Origin: Aquaspirillum sp. LM1
GTDB taxonomy: Bacteria > Pseudomonadota > Gammaproteobacteria > Burkholderiales > Aquaspirillaceae
NCBI RefSeq assembly: GCF_002002905.1
Contig: NZ_CP019509.1
Span: 496,001-560,000, forward strand
Length of the DNA stretch: 64,000 nt
Direction: 5' to 3'
Below are positions 36,945 through 47,108 of the stretch, in pieces. Below the pieces are notes generated by a model. That model saw only the letters and a list, made by a program, of their open reading frames with translations. It was not told where the DNA came from and made no database searches. Position numbers and translations under genes: made by a program. Position 1 is the first letter of the stretch. Every line of letters begins with the position of its first letter.

Positions 36945-38495
36945 ATGAAAATCCGTGCCCAAATCGGTATGGTGCTCAACCTGGACAAGTGCATTGGCTG
37001 TCACACCTGTTCGGTCACCTGCAAGAACGTATGGACCAGCCGTGACGGCGTGGAATATGCCTGGTTCAACAATGTGGAAACCAAGCCTGGCATCGGCTAC
37101 CCGAAAGAATGGGAAAACCAGAAAAAATGGAACGGCGGCTGGATTCGCCGCACCGACGGCAAGCTGGAGCCGCGCCAGGGCGGCAAGCTGCGCATTCTGG
37201 CCAATATTTTTGCCAACCCGAACCTGCCGGCGATTGACGAATATTACGAGCCGTTTACTTACGACTACGAACACCTGCAAAACGCCCCGCGCATGCAGAC
37301 TCCGCCGACTGCCCGGCCCATTTCGGTGCTGACCGGCAAGAAGATGGACAAGATCGAATGGGGCCCGAACTGGGAAGACGACCTGGGCGGTGAATTTGCC
37401 CAGCGCGCCAAAGATGCGCTGTTTGAAGGCATCCAGAAAGAGATGTACTCGACCTTCGAGAACACCTTCATGATGTATCTGCCACGCCTGTGCGAGCACT
37501 GCCTGAACCCCACCTGCGTGGCCAGCTGCCCGTCTGGCTCGATCTACAAGCGCGAAGATGACGGCATTGTGCTGATTGATCAGGACAAATGCCGGGGCTG
37601 GCGCATGTGCATCTCCGGCTGCCCGTACAAGAAGATTTACTACAACTGGACCTCCGGCAAGGCCGAGAAGTGCATCTTCTGCTACCCGCGCATCGAAGCC
37701 GGCCAGCCGACCGTGTGCTCGGAAACCTGCGTGGGCCGCATCCGCTACCTGGGCGTGCTGCTGTACGACGCCGACAGGATCGAACACGCCGCCAGCGTGG
37801 CCAACCCGAAAGACCTGTACGAAGCCCAGCTGAAGGTGTTCCTTGATCCGAACGCGCCGGAGGTGATTGCCGAGGCGAAAAAACAGGGCATCCCCGACGC
37901 CTGGCTGACTGCGGCGCAAAAATCGCCGGTGTACAAAATGGCGATGGAATGGAAAGTGGCCTTCCCGCTGCACCCGGAATACCGCACCCTGCCGATGGTG
38001 TGGTACATCCCGCCGCTTTCCCCCATCCAGTCGGCGATGGAAAACGGCCTGATTGGCGAAAACGGCATCATCCCGTCGGTGAAAGACCTGCGCATTCCGA
38101 TTCAATACTTGGCCAACCTGCTCACCGCCGGCAAGGAAGAACCGGTGGTGAAGGCGCTGGAAACCATGATCGCCATGCGCCGCTACATGCGCAAGAAGAG
38201 CGTGGACAAGGTGGTGGACCCCAACACCCTCAAGGGCACGCACCTGAACCCGGCGCAAGTGGAAGAAATGTACCAGGTGATGGCCATCGCCAATTACGAA
38301 GACCGCTTTGTCATCCCCTCCAGCCACAAGGAGATGGTGGAAAACGCCTTCGAGGACAAAGCCAGCTGCGGCTTTACCTTTGGTAACGGCTGCTCGGATG
38401 GTCACTCCAACGAAAGCCTGTTTGGCAAGAAGAAAGCCACGCCGATTGTGTTCCACGAGATGCGCCGTGACCGTGCGCGTCAGGCGGGAGAATAA
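36945..38495 (+). CDS. narH: Respiratory nitrate reductase beta subunit
   Basis: NarH carries the Fe-S wire from NarI to NarG. The 516-residue protein starts MKIRAQIGMVLNLDKCIGCH. Cysteine groups for four clusters are present: CIGCHTCSVTCK near residue 16, CEHCLNPTCVASCPSG near 184, CRGWRMCISGCPYKK near 217, where tryptophan replaces one cysteine as expected for the 3Fe-4S centre, and CIFCYPRIEAGQPTVCSETC near 244. It lies 64 bases after narG with GGAGC as ribosome binding site. Confidence 0.97.
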   Translation: MKIRAQIGMVLNLDKCIGCHTCSVTCKNVWTSRDGVEYAWFNNVETKPGIGYPKEWENQKKWNGGWIRRTDGKLEPRQGGKLRILANIFANPNLPAIDEYYEPFTYDYEHLQNAPRMQTPPTARPISVLTGKKMDKIEWGPNWEDDLGGEFAQRAKDALFEGIQKEMYSTFENTFMMYLPRLCEHCLNPTCVASCPSGSIYKREDDGIVLIDQDKCRGWRMCISGCPYKKIYYNWTSGKAEKCIFCYPRIEAGQPTVCSETCVGRIRYLGVLLYDADRIEHAASVANPKDLYEAQLKVFLDPNAPEVIAEAKKQGIPDAWLTAAQKSPVYKMAMEWKVAFPLHPEYRTLPMVWYIPPLSPIQSAMENGLIGENGIIPSVKDLRIPIQYLANLLTAGKEEPVVKALETMIAMRRYMRKKSVDKVVDPNTLKGTHLNPAQVEEMYQVMAIANYEDRFVIPSSHKEMVENAFEDKASCGFTFGNGCSDGHSNESLFGKKKATPIVFHEMRRDRARQAGE

Positions 38496-38498
38496 GCC

Positions 38499-39161
38499 AT
38501 GCGTGCTCCTGCCCATCCGTTGAGCTATCGGGTGCTGTCGCTGTTGCTGGATTACCCGGAACAGCCGCTGATCGACGCCCTGCCCGAACTGGACGCCGCG
38601 CTGGCCGATGTGGCCCCCGCGCTGCGCGCCGAACTGGCACCGCTCTGTGCCCACCTGGCTGGTGCCCCACTGATTGAGCGACAGGAAATCTACGTGGGCA
38701 CCTTCGACCGCCAGCCGGCGCACTCGCTGCATCTGTTTGAGCACCTGCACGGCGAAGACCGCGCCCGTGGCCAGGCGATGGTAGACCTGATCGAGGAATA
38801 CCGCGCCCACGGCGTTGAGCCAGTCAGCCCCGAGCTGCCGGATTATCTGCCGCTGTTTCTGGAGTTCCTGTCGCTGTGCGCCGCCGATGAGGCATGCCGG
38901 CTGCTGGACGATGCCGTACATGTGGTGGCGCACATTGGCCGCCAGCTGGCATCGCGTGATTCGGTGTACGCCTGCGCCTTGCACGCACTGGCCAACCTGG
39001 CCAGCGTGGCACCACAGCCGCTGACCGTGCCGCCGATCCGCGACATGGACGAAGCGCTGGAAACCTTCGGCCCCGGTGCCGATGGCGTCGAGCCGCTGCT
39101 CAAGCCGGTGATGCCGCAGATTGCCCCGGTCAACTTCCACCGCACCCGCCCGCATGCCTGA
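38499..39161 (+). CDS. narJ: Nitrate reductase molybdenum cofactor assembly chaperone
   Basis: NarJ is the dedicated chaperone that holds NarG until the cofactor is inserted. The 220-residue all-helical protein has the family motifs HPLSYRVLSLLLDYPEQPL at the start, YVGTFDRQPAHSLHLFEHLH near 64 and LPDYLPLFLEFLSLC near 111. It starts three bases after narH. Confidence 0.95.
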   Translation: MRAPAHPLSYRVLSLLLDYPEQPLIDALPELDAALADVAPALRAELAPLCAHLAGAPLIERQEIYVGTFDRQPAHSLHLFEHLHGEDRARGQAMVDLIEEYRAHGVEPVSPELPDYLPLFLEFLSLCAADEACRLLDDAVHVVAHIGRQLASRDSVYACALHALANLASVAPQPLTVPPIRDMDEALETFGPGADGVEPLLKPVMPQIAPVNFHRTRPHA

Positions 39162-39187
39162 GCGGCAGGCGACCAAGGAGAGCTTGC

Positions 39188-39874
39188 ATGGATACCTTGC
39201 ACCAATTTGTTTTCGGGATTTACCCGTACATCGCCCTGAGCATTTTTTTGCTGGGCAGCCTGATCCGCTTTGACCGCGAGCAATACAGCTGGAAAAGCGA
39301 ATCCAGCCAGCTGCTGCACCGTGGCAGCCTGCGTCTGGGCAATATCCTGTTTCATCTGGGCATCATCGGCCTGTTTTTTGGTCACGCAGTTGGCCTGCTC
39401 ACCCCGGTAGCGGTGTGGGACGCGCTGGGCGTCAGCCACAGCTTCAAGCAGGTATTTGCCATGACTGCTGGTGGCATCATGGGCACGCTGTGCCTGGTTG
39501 GCGTGCTGATGCTGCTATCCCGCCGCCTGGGCAACCCGCGTCTGGCCGCCAACACCACCTGGCGCGACAAGCTGGTGCTGGGCTGGATTCTGATGACCGT
39601 GCTGGTGGGTTTGTCGACCATCTTTGTTTCCAGCCAGCATCTGGATGGTCATGAAATGCTGTTGCTGATGCGCTGGGCACAGCATGTGGTCACCTTCCGT
39701 GGCGACGCCGCCAGCTTCATCACCGACGCTTCGCCGGTATTCAAGCTGCACCTGTTCCTGGGCATGAGCCTGTTTGTGATCTTCCCGTTTACCCGCCTGG
39801 TGCACGTGTGGAGCGGCTTTGCCGCCGTGGGTTACCTGAACCGCTCCTGGCAGCTGGTTCGGCCCCGTCGTTGA
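39188..39874 (+). CDS. narI: Respiratory nitrate reductase gamma subunit (cytochrome b)
   Basis: NarI is the dihaem cytochrome b that oxidises quinol at the periplasmic side. The 228-residue protein has five membrane helices. Haem-ligand histidines are seen in LFHLGIIGLFFGHAVGL near residues 57-66 and in the later pair HLFLGMSLFVIFPFTRLVHVW near 188-205. An AAGGAG ribosome binding site lies before the ATG. It closes narGHJI and is followed by a hairpin terminator. Confidence 0.96.
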   Translation: MDTLHQFVFGIYPYIALSIFLLGSLIRFDREQYSWKSESSQLLHRGSLRLGNILFHLGIIGLFFGHAVGLLTPVAVWDALGVSHSFKQVFAMTAGGIMGTLCLVGVLMLLSRRLGNPRLAANTTWRDKLVLGWILMTVLVGLSTIFVSSQHLDGHEMLLLMRWAQHVVTFRGDAASFITDASPVFKLHLFLGMSLFVIFPFTRLVHVWSGFAAVGYLNRSWQLVRPRR

Positions 39875-39943
39875 ACCGCCTGCTGTGTCTGCCCTGACCG
39901 ACCCATCCTCCTGATCCGCCGCCCGCCCGTCTGGCAGACACCG

Positions 39944-39988
39944 GCAGGCGACGTTTCTTCCCCCGGTGTTCTTTGTGGATGCCGGGGG
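39944..39988. repeat. 45-bp direct repeat, left copy (island border)
   Basis: This stretch, starting GCAGGCGACGTTTC, recurs in the same orientation at 45767-45811 with about three differences. Between them lie the IS3 element, the broken ribbon-helix-helix gene and the TrlF/AlbA_2 operon. Confidence 0.75.
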
Positions 39989-39994
39989 TTTTTT
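39960..39994 (+). terminator. Rho-independent terminator after narI
   Basis: CCCCCGG at 39960-39966 pairs with CCGGGGG at 39982-39988, followed by six T. The whole hairpin is part of a 45-bp repeat found again at 45767-45811, where the T-run is lost. Confidence 0.85.
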
Positions 39995-40014
39995 CGTGGG
40001 GAGTCATGTTGTAG

Positions 40015-41246
<1,232 letters not shown>

Positions 41247-41293
41247 GCGGCTGACTCCCTATCGGGGTGTTCGAAAAAACTTGACCAGTACAT

Positions 41294-41550
41294 GTGGACG
41301 TTCCCCTGTATTGCGCCAAAACATGCAAAGGCAGTACATTGGCGCGGCATCCGCGACGAGATAACGCCATACCACGCCTGAAAGACGAAGCCTCTCTATC
41401 CGCACTTCTGCTGAGATCAAACAGCTATTGCACCTGGTGGCTGAGGCTGAGCACCGTTCGCTGGCGTCGATGGTGGAAATCGTGGTGCAGGAATATGCCC
41501 GAGCGCGCAACCTGAAGCTTGATCAGCAAATGAATGCTTCGAGAAAATAA
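41294..41550 (+). pseudogene. Ribbon-helix-helix (CopG-like) DNA-binding gene, frameshifted
   Basis: The first part reads in one frame as LARHPRRDNAIPRLKDEASL (TTG at 41339 as possible start). Near 41391-41398 homology moves to the next frame, which reads SIRTSAEIKQLLHLVAEAEH, then RSLASMVEIVVQEYARARNL, to a TAA at 41548-41550. The second part is a typical CopG/Arc-type ribbon-helix-helix with its helix-turn-helix and MVEIVV dimer strand. One lost base, or two gained, explains the break. The IS3 element lies just upstream. It stands 13 bases before the TrlF-like gene and may once have regulated it. Confidence 0.6.
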
Positions 41551-41563
41551 AGAAACTAGAAAA

Positions 41564-44443
41564 ATGGCAACCACACAACAAATACAGCCATCCCCCCACG
41601 CAGCTTGGCCCTATCCTGGCGCACGCTGGTGGAAATTTGATTTTCACACCCACACTCCTGCCTCCAAAGATACCCATGCCTGGCAAAGCGCTATCGGCAC
41701 TGATCAAGAGGTCACTCCGCGTACCTGGCTGCTCAAATACATGGCCGCCGGGATCGACTGCGTGGCCGTCACCGACCACAACACAGGAGAGTGGATCGAT
41801 AAACTCAAAGTGGCCTATGCGGACATGCAAAGCCAAGCCAGTGCAGGCAATCCGCCTGAGGGGTTCCGTGAACTGCATGTGTTCCCTGGCGTGGAGATTT
41901 CAGTGCAGGGAGGTTTTCATCTGCTGGCCATTTTTGATCCTTCCGCCAACAGCCAGACCATCAGCGATCTACTCGCTCGGGCAGGCTACAAGGACACGCG
42001 TGGCGACAGCGATGGCGTCACCCGCGAAGGTGCGGCCAAGGTAGTGGAATGTATTTTGGAGGCCGGCGGCATTGCCATTCCTGCGCATGTGGACAGCGAC
42101 AAAGGACTGCTGCAAGTCAAGCCAGACACCCACCAATGCCGCTTGGACACCAATACTGTCAAACAGGTGTTGCAGGTGCCCGGCATGCTGGCGCTGGAGT
42201 GGTCGGAAGCCACCAGCCCCGCGCCGATGGCGCTGAATGAACTGAAACTGCGCTTCGCCAGCGTGGCAGGTAGCGATAGTCATAATTTTCAGGGGAAAGG
42301 CGCACCAGGTTCGCGATTCACTTGGATCAAAATGGCCTCCCCTAGCCTGGAGGGCTTGCGCCTGGCGCTGCTGGATGGTCAAGAGGTTTCGGTGCGGCGT
42401 AGCGACGAGAGCCCGGGTTTTGCTCCCTTCAACACGCCCGAGCATTTCATCGAGTCAATTGAAGTTCGTCACGCGCGCTACATGGGCTGTGGCAGGTTGC
42501 CCGCAAGTTTGCCGCTCAACCCCTACTTCAACGCCCTGATCGGCGGGCGTGGCACCGGCAAATCAACCATCGTGCATGCGCTGCGCTTGGCCTATCGGCG
42601 CGAGAAGGAGCTCTCGTCCACCTCAGAAGCCGGGCAGACCTTCAACCGCTTCAACAAAATTGCCAAGTCCCGCAGCAATAACGAAGGCGGACTGCTGGCA
42701 GAGACGGCCATTTGCGTGCAGGTGCACCGCGATGGCACGTCCTATCGCCTGATCTGGCCGCAAAATAGTCAAGACTACGCGGTGGAGGAATGGGACGTCA
42801 CCACGGGCAGCTTCAAGCCGTCGGCCAGCCAGGCCATCACCGGACAACGCTTCCCTCTGCGCCTGTTCAGCCAGGGGCAGATCGCGGCGCTGGCTGGCGA
42901 CAGCCAACAGGCCTTGCTTCAGGTAATTGATGATGCTGCTGGCGTCCGATCGCAGCAAGCCGCCTTTGACGAAGCCAAACAGGCTTTTTTGGCCTCTCGC
43001 GCCCAGATGCGTGAGCTGGAAGGCAAGCTACAAGGCAGTGATGCGCTAAAGCTGTCTCTCGAGGATATTCAACGCAAGCTGGCCCGCTTTGAACAAGCCG
43101 ATCACGCGGCGGTGCTAAAGCGCTACCAGCGCACAAGCCGACAAGGCCGCGAGCTGGAACATCAGTTTGCTGCCGCTGCCGAACTGGCCACCCGTTTGCA
43201 GGCATGTGCGGAGGAGCTACTGGCCGAAGACTTGCCAGAAGGCTTGTTCGACGCTGCCGAAGACAGTCAGGCGCTGGCACATGTAGCGACATTGCACGCA
43301 GCCATCAACCAGGCAAGTCAAGCGGTCGAACACGCCGCCACTACCTTGCAGGCAGACAGCCAGACCCAGCGGCAAGCACTGGAAGCATCGCCCTATTTTG
43401 CCCGGATTGGTGTAGCCAAGGCGGCCTATGATCAACTCAAGACCGACTTGCAGCAGCAAGGCGTCAGCGACCCCAGCGAATATGGTCGTCTGGTGCAGGA
43501 AAAACTGCGGCTGGAAACCGAGCTGAAGCGGCTGGAGGTTTCACAAACACAGTTGGCAGAGCTGCGCAAGAAAGCATACGCTCAACTGGATCAGGTGCAA
43601 TCCGCTCGCCGCGCCATCAGCGCACGGCGCACTGCATTTTTGCAGGAAACCCTCGCAGAAAACCCTTTTGTGCGCATCGAGCTAATTCCCTACAGCCGGG
43701 ATGCGCAGGAGATCGAACGTTCGCTGCGGGATGTGCTGGGTGCCCCAGACGGAAAATATGTCGATGATTTATACCAAGAACAAAATAATTTTCTCGCCAA
43801 GGGGCTTGTTGCAGACCTCCTCATGATTTCCGGCCTTTCTGCTTCCTCGGAAGCATGGGACACAGAAGCTTTTGAACAGAGCTTACAGATGCAAAAGAAA
43901 CGTCTGAGCCAAGCCTGTCGTGGCAACGGAACATTTGGTGTCTGGTTCAATAAATTCCTCAAAACCGAAACTGACAAACGCCCCGAATTTGCCGACCATA
44001 TTTTGTGCTGGTTTCCAGAAGATGGCCTGCAAGTGGAATACAGCCGCAAAGGGGATGGCAAAAATTTCCAGCCTATCGGCCAGGCTTCTGCCGGGCAACG
44101 CGCCGCCGCGATGCTGGCTTTTCTGCTGGCGCACGGTGACGAACCGCTGATTCTTGATCAACCCGAAGACGATCTGGACAACCATTTGATTTACGGTTTG
44201 GTGGTGCAGCAGATTCGCAGCAATAAACTGCGCCGTCAGCTCATCATCGTGACCCACAACCCCAATATTGTGGTGAATGGCGATGCCGAGCTGATTCATG
44301 TGCTGGACTTCAACCATCAGTGCCACGTCAAGCAAACTGGCTCCTTGCAGGACTCCGCCATGCGCCGTGAAGTCTGTTTGGTGATGGAAGGCGGCAAAGA
44401 AGCATTTGACCGGCGTTATCTGCGCCTGGGAAAAGAGGAATGA
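41564..44443 (+). CDS. PHP domain plus SMC-like AAA ATPase (TrlF-like)
   Basis: The 959-residue protein joins two units. Residues about 20-290 are a PHP phosphoesterase with all usual metal motifs: DFHTHTPAS near 25, VTDHNTG near 70, PGVEIS near 110, IPAHVDSDKG near 178 and GSDSHN near 238. Residues about 300-959 are an ABC/SMC-type ATPase: Walker A GGRGTGKSTIVHAL near 327, a long coiled coil (about 460-720), a signature-like QASAGQRAAAMLAFLL near 840, Walker B PLILDQPEDDLDN near 861 and IIVTHNPN near 896. The form matches what annotation systems call TrlF-family AAA-like ATPase, whose role is not settled. The start at 41564 is preferred over an ATG at 41534. It is coupled to the next gene by a 1-base gap. 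Confidence 0.85.
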   Translation: MATTQQIQPSPHAAWPYPGARWWKFDFHTHTPASKDTHAWQSAIGTDQEVTPRTWLLKYMAAGIDCVAVTDHNTGEWIDKLKVAYADMQSQASAGNPPEGFRELHVFPGVEISVQGGFHLLAIFDPSANSQTISDLLARAGYKDTRGDSDGVTREGAAKVVECILEAGGIAIPAHVDSDKGLLQVKPDTHQCRLDTNTVKQVLQVPGMLALEWSEATSPAPMALNELKLRFASVAGSDSHNFQGKGAPGSRFTWIKMASPSLEGLRLALLDGQEVSVRRSDESPGFAPFNTPEHFIESIEVRHARYMGCGRLPASLPLNPYFNALIGGRGTGKSTIVHALRLAYRREKELSSTSEAGQTFNRFNKIAKSRSNNEGGLLAETAICVQVHRDGTSYRLIWPQNSQDYAVEEWDVTTGSFKPSASQAITGQRFPLRLFSQGQIAALAGDSQQALLQVIDDAAGVRSQQAAFDEAKQAFLASRAQMRELEGKLQGSDALKLSLEDIQRKLARFEQADHAAVLKRYQRTSRQGRELEHQFAAAAELATRLQACAEELLAEDLPEGLFDAAEDSQALAHVATLHAAINQASQAVEHAATTLQADSQTQRQALEASPYFARIGVAKAAYDQLKTDLQQQGVSDPSEYGRLVQEKLRLETELKRLEVSQTQLAELRKKAYAQLDQVQSARRAISARRTAFLQETLAENPFVRIELIPYSRDAQEIERSLRDVLGAPDGKYVDDLYQEQNNFLAKGLVADLLMISGLSASSEAWDTEAFEQSLQMQKKRLSQACRGNGTFGVWFNKFLKTETDKRPEFADHILCWFPEDGLQVEYSRKGDGKNFQPIGQASAGQRAAAMLAFLLAHGDEPLILDQPEDDLDNHLIYGLVVQQIRSNKLRRQLIIVTHNPNIVVNGDAELIHVLDFNHQCHVKQTGSLQDSAMRREVCLVMEGGKEAFDRRYLRLGKEE

Positions 44444-44444
44444 C

Positions 44445-45713
44445 ATGTTCGATAACGTGGCCGAGCTGATCGACAAAATTCGCCTGGGAGAAGACTCCTA
44501 TCTGGAACTGAAGGAAGTCCGCTTTGCCGGGCAAAAAGTCTCAGCACCTCATAAAGACTCTCTGGCAGATGAGCTGGCGGCCTTTGCCAACAGCCGTGGC
44601 GGCGTGTGCCTACTGGGGGTGGACGACAGCCGGGAAGTGCTCGGCATTTCACTGGAACGGCTGGATCTGGTGGAAGATTTCGTGCGGCAAATCTGTCTGG
44701 ACAGCATCACCCCACCACTGACGCCAGTGATTGAGCGCCTGACCCTGCCCAGCAGCATGGGCGAACAACTGCCGGTGTTAAAGATTGATGTCACCCGCAG
44801 CCTGTTTGTGCATAAAAGTCCCGGCGGCTATATCCATCGCGTGGGCAGCGCCAAGCGAGAAATGGCGCCTGACTATCTGGCTCGGCTGTTTCAGCAGCGC
44901 AGCCAGGCGCGGATCATCCGCTTTGATGAGCAGCCCGTGCCCGGCGCCGTGCTCGACGACCTTACCGACGCGCAGTGGCAGCGTTTTGCCAGCCCGCGCG
45001 TGCAAGATACCCGCGAGGTGTTGCTGGACAAGCTGGCCATGGCGCGCCCAGACGGAGATGGCGCGCTGCGCCCGACGATTGCCGGTGTATTAATGGCCAG
45101 CGCCGACCCTCGCCGCTGGCTGCCCAACGCCTTCATTCAAGCAGTGGCCTACCGGGGGACAGCGATTTTGCCCCAAGGCGACGCCACCTATCAGCTGGAC
45201 GCCCAAGACATCAGCGGCCCCCTGGATGCCCAGGTGCTGAACGCCTGCCACTTTGTCCGAAAAAACATGCAGATATACGCCAGCAAGGACCAAGGCCGAC
45301 ATGACCTGGCGCAGTACGACATGACAGCGGTGTTCGAAGCGCTGGTGAACGCTGTGGCGCATCGTGATTACTCGATTCATGGCGCCAAAATTCGCCTACG
45401 CCTATTTGCCGATCGACTGGAGCTGTATTCTCCGGGAGCGATTCCCAACACGATGACGGTGGATAGCTTGCCCTACCGGCAAGCCGCCCGCAACGAAGCG
45501 ATCACCAGCCTGCTGGCCAAATGCCAGATTCCCGAAACGGAAAAAACCACCACCGGCCGCAGCACAATGATGGACAAGCGCGGAGAAGGCGTGCAGATCA
45601 TTCTGGAGCAGAGCGAACGCTTGTCTGGCCAACGCCCGGTGTACCGTTTGTTGGATGAGGCTGAGCTCCTGCTGATCATTCCAGCAGCCATGCCAAAGAC
45701 TGCTCACGCATAA
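44445..45713 (+). CDS. AlbA_2 (Schlafen-like) and GHKL ATP-binding protein
   Basis: The 422-residue protein begins with an AlbA_2/Schlafen-type domain (SYLELKEVRF near residue 18, then ELAAFANSRGGVCLLGVDD near 45, GISLERLD). Residues about 290-380 look like an HATPase_c_4 domain: FEALVNAVAHRDYSIHGAKI, then DRLELYSPGAIPNTM and ARNEAITSLLAK. Proteins of this build are often tagged ATP-binding or putative transcriptional regulators, and several occur in phage defence loci. The usual C-terminal winged helix is short or missing. The ATG at 44445 lies one base after the TrlF-like stop, with AGAGGA as ribosome binding site, so the two are one operon and likely one system. Confidence 0.82.
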   Translation: MFDNVAELIDKIRLGEDSYLELKEVRFAGQKVSAPHKDSLADELAAFANSRGGVCLLGVDDSREVLGISLERLDLVEDFVRQICLDSITPPLTPVIERLTLPSSMGEQLPVLKIDVTRSLFVHKSPGGYIHRVGSAKREMAPDYLARLFQQRSQARIIRFDEQPVPGAVLDDLTDAQWQRFASPRVQDTREVLLDKLAMARPDGDGALRPTIAGVLMASADPRRWLPNAFIQAVAYRGTAILPQGDATYQLDAQDISGPLDAQVLNACHFVRKNMQIYASKDQGRHDLAQYDMTAVFEALVNAVAHRDYSIHGAKIRLRLFADRLELYSPGAIPNTMTVDSLPYRQAARNEAITSLLAKCQIPETEKTTTGRSTMMDKRGEGVQIILEQSERLSGQRPVYRLLDEAELLLIIPAAMPKTAHA

Positions 45714-45766
45714 ACACGGCTCACAAAATCGTCTTGCTGCTTGCTTGTTCTGCTCGTGTGATATGC

Positions 45767-45811
45767 GCAGGCGACGTTTCTCCCCCGGTGTTCCTTGTGG
45801 ATGCGGGGGGG
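45767..45811. repeat. 45-bp direct repeat, right copy (island border)
   Basis: This near copy of 39944-39988 lies 54 bases after the end of the AlbA_2 gene. One base of the T-tract before the C-run is lost and the right arm of the hairpin has changed, so it would not work as a terminator. With the left copy it brackets 5.8 kb of accessory genes. Confidence 0.75.
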
Positions 45812-45877
45812 GCTGGTTCTGTGGTGGCATCGGTGCTGTGCTCCTGGTCACCGGTGCCACAATGTGAAGGCGCAATT

Positions 45878-46795
45878 TCAGTTCCCCACCAAAAAAATTA
45901 ATATCAGTGCAGGGCTGGTAAGAGTCAGCACGAAGCCACTGATCAAAGCAAGCAATACATGCTGAGACCCACATTTTTGCCTGATTAAAGGAAGTGTCGC
46001 ATCCAACGCTGTTGCGCCACAGATGCCAATCGCTTCTCGGCTAAAGCGAGACCCCAACACATAAAGCATGATAATGGCGATCATTTCCCGAAAAAGGTCT
46101 GTCAGCATGGCAATGGCACCATAGCTGCTCCCCAGTTTTCCACTCACTAAAATGCTGGATAAAGTGACCCAGCCAAAACCACTGGAAAGCGCGAGTGAAG
46201 TCAGCACGCCTTCTCCAGTGTAAAATCCAGCAATCACGCCCCCTACCATGGAGCCAATAATCACCAGCATTGGAACCCATACAAGTTCTGAAGCATGCTG
46301 CCGCCCATCAAATTCAAGCTGAACCAGATCCATGCCCACCAAAAAAATCAGTGCGTAAAGCAACTGTGCCGCAGTCACTCCATTCAACCAGAGCCCTTGA
46401 TATTTGGAAGCCAAGACACCCATTGTAATCATTGCTAAAGCAATCATACAATCGCGCAATGCATGGAAAAACTGCACAGCAGGCAGCTTCACCGCAACTA
46501 CAGGAGCGGTGTTGGCGCGTGGGAGTCTGATGCATAGTAAGATCAATATCCATGGCAGCAAAGCTGTCAATATGGCGAAAGTTAAAGCCGTTGTAAGCGA
46601 TTTGATTAAAATTTCGCCGTCGCCTAGCGCATGGCCAAATTCCTTGCCGCAGAAAAATAACAATAGCCAAATCAGAGGCGTCAATAATTTAGCGCCATGC
46701 CGGATTTGATGCCGTGGCAGAAGTAAGCCCAAGCCATAGCCTAATGCAAGACATAGTACAATCGGAAGAATAGACATCACCATCAGTTTCATCAC
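45878..46795 (-). CDS. lysO: LysO family lysine exporter
   Basis: LysO (YbjE, DUF340) exports L-lysine across the inner membrane. The 305-residue protein has about eight or more membrane helices and the family pattern: an N-terminal CLALGYGLGLLLP segment, a later FLVGMDLVQLEF and the conserved SSGFGWVTLSSILVSGKLG and DLFREMIAI segments near residues 210-245, ending ALDATLPLIRQKCG and a last helix. Both halves look complete. It lies alone beside the right-hand island repeat. Confidence 0.88.
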   Translation of the reverse strand: MMKLMVMSILPIVLCLALGYGLGLLLPRHQIRHGAKLLTPLIWLLLFFCGKEFGHALGDGEILIKSLTTALTFAILTALLPWILILLCIRLPRANTAPVVAVKLPAVQFFHALRDCMIALAMITMGVLASKYQGLWLNGVTAAQLLYALIFLVGMDLVQLEFDGRQHASELVWVPMLVIIGSMVGGVIAGFYTGEGVLTSLALSSGFGWVTLSSILVSGKLGSSYGAIAMLTDLFREMIAIIMLYVLGSRFSREAIGICGATALDATLPLIRQKCGSQHVLLALISGFVLTLTSPALILIFLVGN

Positions 46796-47108
46796 AAGCT
46801 CGCTTTACTTCATGGTAGATTGTAATCATGCTTTTTAATACGCACTAGGCACAAAACTATTGTGTGCCCACCATATTGTGGACATGTTTTTATTGTTATC
46901 GCCATTGATGGTCTTATACTAACTTTTTACAATGTTGCAATAAATGAATATAATGTGCTTTTAGAATTCCTAAAACAGGAATAATTTGTTCTTCAGCACA
47001 AGCAAGGCAGGAAGTGAAAGCATTAATCCATTGATTAACAACACTAAAAATTATTTCTAACAGGTTCTGTGCGTAGATTGATGTCAGCACAATCAGGAGG
47101 CACTAATG
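46796..47108. other. 313-bp gap upstream of lysO
   Basis: This AT-rich stretch should hold the leftward lysO promoter. Two short dyads stand side by side near 46849-46880: GCACA with TGTGTGC, and CCAC with GTGG around CATATT. They could be regulator sites, but I have no firm match. No gene is seen. Confidence 0.4.
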
